From: Bugulina stolonifera
Lineage: Eukaryota; Bryozoa; Gymnolaemata; Cheilostomatida; Bugulidae
Reading direction: 5' to 3'
Assembly (NCBI GenBank): GCA_935421135.1
Contig: OW285191.1
Coordinates: 12,775,700 to 12,839,699, forward strand
DNA length: 64,000 bases
Translations under genes and position numbers: made by a program
The notes under the pieces: generated by a model
What the model saw: only the letters and a program-made list of their open reading frames with translations
What the model was told of the DNA's origin: nothing
Database searches by the model: none
In this document: in pieces, positions 56,469 to 64,000 of the stretch
Layout of the letters: every line of letters starts with the position of its first letter
Position numbering within the stretch: the first letter of the stretch is position 1

Positions 56469-56670
56469 TGTTAAATAGTCAGGTTCGTAATATACTTAGC
56501 GTAGTTAGGTACGTCTTCACTCACCGAAGTTCATGAAGATAAGGGGGAATAGTCTTCTTAATCGTCTCGGCTTGTAGCGTAGTCTTTCGTTGATCGGTTA
56601 GCCAATCAGCTCCGACCTTTAACGTAGTCTCTTACGAGACGCTTAGAATAGCCGTAATGACTATATAACA
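56469..56670 (-). repeat. 5' LTR of the gag-only element
   Basis: Identical in reading to 52721-52922. It is adjacent on the internal side to the primer-binding site. Confidence 0.93.
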
Positions 56671-56675
56671 TTAAT

Positions 56676-59640
56676 GCTTATGTTTTGAGAACATTTGCAC
56701 TTCTCTATTAGATTTGGATTACTATAAAAATACATCAATATTTATTTATTCCCTGGCGGTGGCAGGAGGGACATCCAACCCTATAAGGGTTGTCTGCTAC
56801 ATGATCCTCCTTCTCTACCCCATATTAGAAACGCGCTTATCTATTCAGATCCTAACTTTCTTACCTGATGTTACTTATGGGCAGTAAAATTACAAATGTT
56901 TATTAGTGTAGTCATAACCCTTCGCTGCAAATAGGCCTTACATATTGCATTTAATGCAAAATGCACTGAGTAAAACTATGTGTTTTGTCAAGTTTTAGTA
57001 AGTCCACATTTCCATTGATGACTAACACAGAAAAAGCAGTTATCATTAAGGAACTTTATGGAACATTTTTATGAGCATTTTAAGCATCTCTGCAACCTTA
57101 AATGCACAGATTTTGCTTGGCTCCGGGGCGCTGCCCCAGACCCCGTTGGGGGGCTTACAGCGCCCCCCAAACCCCCAGCTGGAAATGCGAGGCGATGCCT
57201 CGCAGGGTCGGGCACAGTTCCTGTTGGTAAAATTTTACCAATCCACCACTGGCTAGCATGCTTGTAAATTTGGCTGAAAATAAAAATTAAGATTTTATAG
57301 TTCTAGTACTCTTAGACCAATTAAGAGATTGTGACTTGTTTGTTATTTATGTAAAATGAAATCTAGTAATTTAGCAAGTTAGTGAAAATAATGTAGTCTT
57401 CAAGAGACCAGTATATATTTAGCCTAGATTTATTCTATTAATATTAGTCCTTACGATTACTGTAATAACATCTAATAGAGTTGTGTAGCTTAATGTAATT
57501 ACATAGAATTCAGTTTCAGTTTGTTTAGTTGTAGTAAAAGCTTAGGTCCTCCAATGCATTAGCAGTTAATTGGTCTGCTTATGAGGAGCTTACAATTGTG
57601 TGGTACAAAGATTCAAATATCTTTTAAACATAATATGTCTATTAGTTATATATTACCAAAAAGTTTGTTGCTAACGATTTGATGCGTATTGGTAGAAAAA
57701 GGGTAAAACAAGTTGTAGGCCAACATATTGTGATGAACTGTAAATACAATCTCTATATCGCATAGTTGTGCTAGGTGCAATAGTACACGGTTTCATGTAG
57801 CCTTAGATCTTTGTTTGTGGTTGGAGTGACACTTTTTCATCTGAAACTTTGCTGAAGAGCGCTGGTTATGACCAAAGAGCATAAAGTTGTGCCTGCCTCT
57901 ATACTATAGGCCTTACATCTCTCAGCCATAATTTAGTTGTATAGGTTCATTTTATGTGTATTTCTTGTTGAGCCACATTGTGTTGAGTTCATTGCTGACT
58001 GAGATTGATTGTTATCTATTATAGGCCAAGAGCCGAAAGCAAATATTTATTAAATAACTGTCACATAGATCACAATCCTCCACCTGACTTGTAAGGGCTG
58101 ACAATCTTATGCTGGACCATCGGGTGCTTTTATTACATGTACATGTATGTCCAAATCGTCGTCGATGGTGCATTAGCTCTGAAGTTTTTATAGAATAACT
58201 AGTTGGGTATTGAGGCCCTTCAGACTCTAGACGGAGCCAGGTTTTTTATAAAAAGTGCTACATTTTTCTGTTTTGTTCAGTTGCTACTTGGATTACAATA
58301 AAGTTATCTCTATCTTATTAAATGCTCTGCATTCTTGATACAAACCTGAAGCATTACCTAGGAGTCTTCCAGCCTGCGGAATTGAGTGCCCAGGGTAACC
58401 AGTGTTAGTTCAAAATAAGTTATACGAGCTTGGACCTGGAAACAGGGGACGGTCCTATGCATGCACAATATTGTGCATGATAGAAACCCGTTGGGCCTGT
58501 TAATCAGTTGTATAAGGTTGTAATCTGCAGGTATCTACGGTATCTAGCAGTGTTTGGTCAGCCCTGGAGTTTTATTGGGTGATTTCAGCGCATGTGGTAT
58601 GTAAGATAGTGTGCTAGACACAGTCAAACATCACAATATTACCACACTTGAAGAAACAAGCTGTCCCCAGTGCCAGACTTGACCGTTTTTTTTAAGACTA
58701 TCATTCTTCTGATGGGTGAAAATCATTTGAGAGATTAGCAAATTTGATAATTATATTGCTGATCGTCGTCTTTAGAGAGGCAGTTTGGCTTGGTGTTAAA
58801 TTATGTATAAGGGGTATAAAGGCCAATGTGAGAGCCAGATAGCCTATAAGCTTAAAATTTTTTGAAGTTTGCCCAACTCTACCCAAAACCTGGTTATCAA
58901 GCTACACGACTCGTTTTTAAAATTGTCAAATGAAGATAGTGGTAGCATTTTCGAATGCATTCATTTTCTCATATCTATACAAAAAAGCTTCAAAGTGTAG
59001 CAATAAGATTAACTACATCTCATATAGCAATTTAGTACTATCAGATACAAAATAGTCTGCCGCAGAGCCAATCTACCCTGGAACTGTGGCGATTTGATAG
59101 TTAGAATAATATTGGTTTTTTAATTAAATTTGATATAGTTATACTAATACTTTCTCACCATTCCATTTTATCTCACTGTCACAGTACAAATTACAGTAAT
59201 GCAGGTACTAGTTAGGCTTAGCTCACTCATACAACTGATAATATAAAATAATTTTGTAATGAGTAGGCCTATACTTTAGTATATATTATGATTATCATTC
59301 AATATTATAGCTGAATTCAGATTATCATTTATGGTAGGTGCCTAAGTGTTGTGATAGGATCCTAGTTAGTAAAGGGCGTCTCTGTATCCCAACATATAAA
59401 TTGATGCTCCATATCAATGAAATAAAGGCTATTGTGGCAATGCCAATAAAGTGTACTGTGTATCCTTTGTTTGAATGAGTTTTGTGGCTTGAGGAAAGCA
59501 AGTAAGTACAGCAAAATGAGGCAAAAACAACATTTTTATTACTTTATAATGGGGCAAAAAATAATTTTTTATTGCTTTGATGGGGCAAAAGAGTAAGAAG
59601 AGAGTGAGAGCTTGAGCAATGGGGCAATTGCTTGAATCTC
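56676..59640. other. Right part of the inner DNA transposon, no gene recognised
   Basis: AT-rich. It contains a GC-rich module at 57118-57205 (GGGGCGCTGCCCCAGACCCC and GCGAGGCGATGCCTCGC, both palindromic) and many short stop-broken frames. No transposase motif could be identified. Confidence 0.45.
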
Positions 59641-60268
59641 ACGCTCAATGCGTGAGAGTTGGCAGGTCTGAGGATGCGTGTGCGTGAGACTACACAACGA
59701 CAATGCATAGTCACAAGTACTGACACAGTGCAAGTAGTGTAAGTGTAGCATAGGTGTGGTGTAAGTAGTGAATACAATGTGCAGTGCAATAATTACTAGA
59801 GTTAAATTGCAGAACTGGCCAGTGGACACTGTGCTGTACCATGCGCTGTTTATATGCTATGTAACACTGCATCGCCATTACAATATACAGTATATAATAC
59901 TATATGACCAGTCTCGACTGTAGTGCCAATAATACTACCTATATACACTAGTTCTTTACCATGATTGCATAACATACATGTACATGCCCTGCTACACCTT
60001 GGCATAGGTGTTTCATGGATTGGAATGCCTACTAAAAGAAAAAAATGATGTTTTGGAAAATGAAAATTTTTTGAAGTTGTCTTCCACTTGACTTGCATTT
60101 CGACTTGACTTGACTTGACTTTGACTTGACTTGTGACTTGCATGACAGCTGACTTTACTTGACTTGAGGCAGCACTGACTTGACTTTGACTTGACTTGCC
60201 TCCAGAATTTTAGAGATGACTTGACTTGTTGATTTGCAAGTAGGCTGGGACTCAACTCTGCTACTCGC

Positions 60269-61117
60269 TCACACCAACATTTGAAAACAGTTGCAGTAAG
60301 GTGTTGAGTATGGCCTATGTAATGTAAGCTAGGCCAAGCTTCGTAGCTTGAACCAATATTTCTATTCCATCAGATCAAGGGGTAAGGAGACAAGGCTCAT
60401 TTCTGAAAGCTTGTATAGGCTATACAACGAAGAGTAAAGGGAAAGAGGGATTACTCCAACTAAAAGCTGTCTCTCTCCACTTCTGAACGCGGTACGGATT
60501 AAATAAGGAGTTGTGCTACCTTGCGTATAAATCCGCAATGATCACCGGCATTTCGTGGACCAATAAGAACTCTTCTTTACAACAGGCTCGTATAATCTCT
60601 CTATTGACATTCATGAGATACATGTACCAATACAAGATCCTAAATATAACAATCGTTAAATTGAGATTACAGTCGAACAGCTATCCAAAATATCAGTAGG
60701 CAAATGGCGGGAAAGTAAATCATAAAACGTCGGTGCCGCCAAATTGGGCGTATTTGGTCATGCAGACTTGTGGTTGAGTGACCCTCTTTCTTTTTACCCT
60801 CTTTGATGTTCTCCTCGATACCCGGAAACTTTGTGTCAAGATTTTAAGAGTAAGAGCTATTCAAAAATATGTGTAACAACTGTAATCAACAGTACAATTG
60901 ATTTACATGTAAAGTCAAACTTGCTGAAGTTGGTAGGCTATAATTAAAAATAAAATTTCATGATGAATATAATATTGCAATAAACTTCAAATTCTGGGAA
61001 AACACTCGAGCTTTGTGTGACAATTTTCGCTTCTACGAATTTTTATCGGCTAACATCTAATACTAAAGTAATAGCTGGGATTTTAGTGATGTTGGTAGGC
61101 TGGTAGGTGAACTATTA
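60269..61117. other. tomm20 intron continuation, no exon recognised
   Basis: No supported exon or element ends. A possible local hairpin and a 62-codon frame (60511-60699) without splice signals were not accepted. Confidence 0.35.
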
Positions 61118-62378
61118 CAGGGGTGTAACTTTAGCGGCGGCAGAGCGGCATGGCCGCCCCTAAAATTCAAAATAAAGTGGCCCAAAAATGGTGTTTTTGA
61201 ATTCAGGGGTATCAATTCTACGGCGGCCATAGAGTTATCTTCTCCTATGACCGCGGCGAAGAGTTTTCCTTACAATGTATTTCTAAGGATGCAGTATAGA
61301 ATATAGTTTATGCGACACGCTGCTTTCCCCACAATCCAATCAAATTATCGGATTACTAGAAATGTCAATCATTATTTACAATCAGGGTGATTAGCCCAAG
61401 GTTTGTAGCTACTTATAATTGCAATTGCATAATATGTAGATTATATTAAATATAAAGCCAAACCGGCTCCATGAACTACTTTAATCTCAAGCTACATAAC
61501 TTGGAATTTTCCGAAGAGACCGAATAACTCGTTGCTACTTTACAACCTCAGCCCATGGCCTCCAATAAAAAGATGAACATTGTCTGCTTCCAAGTTAATT
61601 GTTCGTATGTGTGTGAGCAAAGTTTATTGCTAGATTTGGCGGCTACATAAATGAGATTTCGATATTATTAAATATAAATATTAATAAAATATAATAATAA
61701 ATATCTATATTATTTAAATATTCTTATTCTTGTCAGTGTAGGAAAAAATATTTTTTTTACTGGAGAATGACAACACAAAATCTTTTGGTGCTAGTATTAG
61801 CAGACTTATCCGTTTATTATTTTCTTGTTTTTATATTTTTATTTTGTTTCGTGATAGTATCCTGGTCAGTAGTTTAAATAGACTAGTCAGTACTAGTAAT
61901 GTCAGATCTAGTGTGCTTTAAGCTGGCACAGTTAAGATAATACAGGTCTAATTTCTAGTGAAGCTTTAGTAGTAAGGAATAATTACTTAGAAGATCATAT
62001 AAGAGAACCAATTTAGCCTATTTTTTTTCGGCGCTCAAACTTATTCTATATCTGTTTATGAAAAGCTCTGTTTAATTTTGTCCAAATGTATCACAGCGTG
62101 AAAAATCTCAACTGTTTTGTGCTACTTTGATTTACTTGACTATACATATCTAATATCAAATTATATTGAGCAGTAATTTTACACCTTAAACGTCCCAAAA
62201 TTGCATATTTAGGTAGTAATTTTCTATTTTTTTTTCGGGGGAGACCCTCGGACCCCCCTTGCGAGAGGGCGCTGCGCCCCTCCCGCACCCACCCCGCTCC
62301 GCGCTCGGGCAGGCCGTCGGCCTGCATAAGCACCCAACTTTTAGCCACCCCAAAAACTTTTCACAAGTTACGCCGCTG
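61118..62378. mobile_element. Non-autonomous hAT-like element
   Basis: Left end CAGGGGTGTAACTT and right end AAGTTACGCCGCTG are inverted with two mismatches. Flanks AACTATTA and TACTGTAA match at five of eight positions, consistent with a decayed 8-bp duplication. The left subterminal block (GCCGCCCCT, AAAATAAAGTGGCCC) is shared with the fragment at 17356. The right side has a GC-rich module (62237-62330). No transposase frame. Confidence 0.6.
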
Positions 62379-62600
62379 TACTGTAACAGCCCTTAATAAA
62401 TGGAAATATTACCATAAAACATAGGGTACTCCGCATGAAATTGTCAATTGTCATATTGTCAATTTGGCTACAATCAAAGTGGCATATTTAGCACCAAACT
62501 TCACTATCACAATAATACTAGTGGTGTTTGTGTAAATGTTGATATGCTGGTGAAGTTTTCCACTCTCTGCAGTGAACATTCAGCGACTCAACACATTTAG
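62379..62600. other. Non-coding stretch
   Basis: Nothing recognised. The following 62603-62672 is a third copy of the dispersed motif seen at 15058-15135 and 15846-15945. Confidence 0.4.
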
Positions 62601-62829
62601 ATACCGAGGCGCACATTGTACACAGATTTCTCATAGACAAGCTTCCTTCTCTTCTTATTCCTTGATCCGATCATTGGTAAAAAGTAAAACTCGCCTTGTT
62701 GATGACAGTACACTCAGTCGCCTAGCGGCACAAACAGGGAATGTCTATTTGGTTAGGGGATTGTCAGTGAGCCATAGTCACAGCAATCACTGTCTTTTGA
62801 GTGTTCATTGATCCTCGTCTAAGATCCCT

Positions 62830-63560
62830 CACAGTTCGAGGGAGGAAGCTATTACAGTAGGTCTAACTTGAGGCATAAATAAGGGATGTTTCTATCTGTG
62901 CTGCTCGGGTTGCCATAGTGGTCTGGTTTCTATCGTCAGCCAGCTTGTCATAAGCCGAGGCAAGGGTACGTTGTCTGGTTTTATCTGAGAGTACCCCTAT
63001 CAGGATGGACAGCCTGTGTGATTTTGCTTTCAATGATTTCAGCTCCAGTTGAGTTCAAGCTTCTGTGACTCCCCGCCTTCCCTTCACATTCTTTATTAAA
63101 TCTCTTGGCTTGAGATTGTACATGCTCAATCGCTTCACAGGTTGTGTTATCTGAAGGGTCCCAAAGGGTATCACCAAACTCTAGCATTGGTCTGCACAGG
63201 CTTGTTTAAGCGAGCAGTTGTCTTTCTCTGGTGCTCCGTGCAATGAATATTTGATGCAGCCAAAAACCTTGGATGCACTCCTGATTTTTGATGGGATATT
63301 ATGTCTATAAAATTTTAGGTTTGATTGCATTCGATTCCTAGGTATTTGGTCTCCTGCACACATTTGATCTCAGTGCCACCAAGAGAGTTATCTGGATCAG
63401 ATATTGTACCTTTGCCGAAGTCAATGACACATTTTCCCGTGTTGAAGGGGATTTTTCATTCCGCGGACCACGCATGAAGTGCATCAATATCCAATTGAAA
63501 CCGTTGCTTGTCTTAAAGAGGGAGTATTTCCAAAATTGACCAAAACCAATCAAAAGGCTG
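62830..63560 (-). pseudogene. LINE reverse transcriptase, C-terminal fossil
   Basis: On the minus strand, in several frames, come successive blocks typical of the end of a CR1/Jockey-like reverse transcriptase: LQLDIDALHAWSAE (near 63500), IPFNTGKCVIDFGKG, ETKYLGIE, then a KVFGCIKYSLHG block, a MLEFGDTLWDPSDNT block and IEHVQSQAKRF. These are the palm-end and thumb motifs (KYLG, LEYG.VWDP). Multiple stops and frameshifts show it is dead. The catalytic FADD motif lies upstream and is not present. Confidence 0.7.
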
Positions 63561-63680
63561 AATAGCTTGTTGAATAGTACTTGCTTAGAGTAATTCAAAA
63601 TGGTCTGCCAGTGCAGCAGCAGATGATGTCATCTACCACAAATGGATCTCAAACAAAGGCAGTCTATGTCATCTGAGTTA
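63510..63680 (+). repeat. Repeat shared with 26350-26530
   Basis: Direct-orientation match: CCAAAATTGACTAAAACCAATC or a variant with two changes, GCTGAATAGCTTGTT, GCAGATGATGTCATCT and AAACAAAGGCAGT. It is associated with LINE remnants at both places, so it is probably LINE-derived. Confidence 0.65.
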
Positions 63681-64000
63681 TAAAGCACATGGAAAGGCTT
63701 TTATTCAATAAATTTTCTATTAACCAAGAGTTGATAAATTCCTTCTACACTTTTGATAACATGATACTTAGTCACATATATTCACTTGTCTTTTTGATTT
63801 CAAACATCAAGGAAGTGCAATTAGCAAGAAAACTTCTCATTTATTTGAGGGTATACTACAATGATAAGACAAATTCTTCATATTTTCTAAAAACTCCCAT
63901 GAGTGTATAGAGGTAGTGGGTGTTCTATTTTTCAGTATTTTTCCAAAATACACATAACTACTTGTGGTAAAACAATATTAGCGGTGAAAGAGAAATAAAG
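63681..64000. other. Right edge, no gene seen
   Basis: AT-rich. A 73-codon frame at 63689-63910 has no motif or splice signals. Confidence 0.4.

Larger units (their letters stand above)
52721..56670 (-). mobile_element. Gag-only LTR retrotransposon, young
   Basis: Two 202-bp LTRs (52721-52922 and 56469-56670), base-for-base identical as far as I could compare, begin TGTTA and end TAACA; TTAAT is duplicated at 52716-52720 and 56671-56675. The element reads on the minus strand: 5' LTR at the right, a primer-binding site touching it (56451-56468, TGGCGCAGTCGGCAGGAT), a 620-bp leader with a minisatellite, one long gag frame, about 670 bp without pol, a purine tract (GAGAGAAGAGGG at about 52925-52936) and the 3' LTR. 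With no protease, reverse transcriptase or integrase, it must be mobilised by another element's enzymes. Confidence 0.93.
49926..59670. mobile_element. Inner DNA transposon nested in the outer element
   Basis: Ends CAGACCTGCCAAC and GTTGGCAGGTCTG are exact inverted repeats, with AGGATGCG duplicated at 49918-49925 and 59671-59678. Eight-base duplication suggests hAT or P. The right end carries a small hairpin (CTCACGC-TCAAT-GCGTGAG). Without the LTR element and one TTAAT copy it is about 5.8 kb. I cannot recognise a transposase; it carries a gag-like remnant on the minus strand. Confidence 0.85.
49578..60260. mobile_element. Outer hAT-like MITE, split by nested insertions
   Basis: Ends CAGAGCTGGGTCC and GGGACTCAACTCTG are inverted, and CTACTCGC is duplicated exactly at 49570-49577 and 60261-60268. 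Own sequence is about 348 bp at the left and 590 bp at the right, each packed with direct CTTGACTTGA-type subterminal repeats (49590-49760 and 60080-60235). The whole insertion lies in intron 1 of tomm20. No transposase of its own. Confidence 0.88.

Noticed and set aside
61118..62378. Tomm20 second exon in this stretch
   Set aside because: No frame with the expected basic Arg/Lys/Glu-rich continuation or TPR residues was found, and the segment is bounded by inverted transposon ends.

Overview
This is a eukaryotic, almost certainly invertebrate-metazoan, nuclear sequence. It is AT-rich, genes are split by GT-AG introns, host coding is sparse, and most of the DNA is DNA transposons, LTR retrotransposon pieces and duplicated exon-intron units. 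The one host gene I can name is the first exon of a TOM20-type mitochondrial import receptor (tomm20, 49095-49215), whose cytosol-facing motif is unmistakably animal-like. I cannot name the species; a marine invertebrate such as a sponge or cnidarian would fit, but that is inference.

Layout: 0.2-1.0 kb is a solo LTR. 1.4-7.2 kb holds exons of a single-pass membrane protein with a cysteine-rich (EB/EGF-like) ectodomain, interrupted by solo LTRs, a truncated LTR element with a broken gag and MITEs. 7.4-17 kb is a patchwork of MITEs, LTR fragments, inverted dispersed repeats and a broken MADF exon. 17.2-24.6 kb carries six copies of a Thr/Ser-rich phase-1 exon. 25.9-26.7 kb has a LINE fossil and a decayed copy of the later array unit. 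27.3-33.1 kb is a complete PIF/Harbinger transposon with two apparently intact, oppositely transcribed, spliced genes. 33.7-43.1 kb is the standout: 20 copies of a ~384-bp exon-plus-intron unit, each exon a multiple of three with phase-1 borders, encoding a Thr/Val-rich repeat and containing a perfect 10-bp hairpin, split by a dead Tc1 element.

43.7-47.7 kb is a hAT-type element containing a second element with 8-bp target duplication and P/THAP9-like fragments. 48.7-49.2 kb is a CpG-rich foldback just upstream of tomm20 exon 1. Intron 1 of tomm20 then contains a three-level nest: an outer hAT-like MITE (49.58-60.26 kb), an inner DNA element (49.93-59.67 kb), and inside that a 3.95-kb gag-only LTR retrotransposon with apparently identical LTRs (52.72-56.67 kb). 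The right end has another hAT-like element and a LINE reverse-transcriptase fossil.

The most interesting unit is the pair of Thr-rich, symmetric-phase exon families. They look like a rapidly expanding, mucin- or stalk-like extracellular protein assembled by exon duplication. Whether they belong to one gene, and whether the upstream cysteine-rich membrane gene is related, cannot be decided from this sequence alone. No prokaryotic features, CRISPR arrays, rRNA or canonical tRNA genes were seen.
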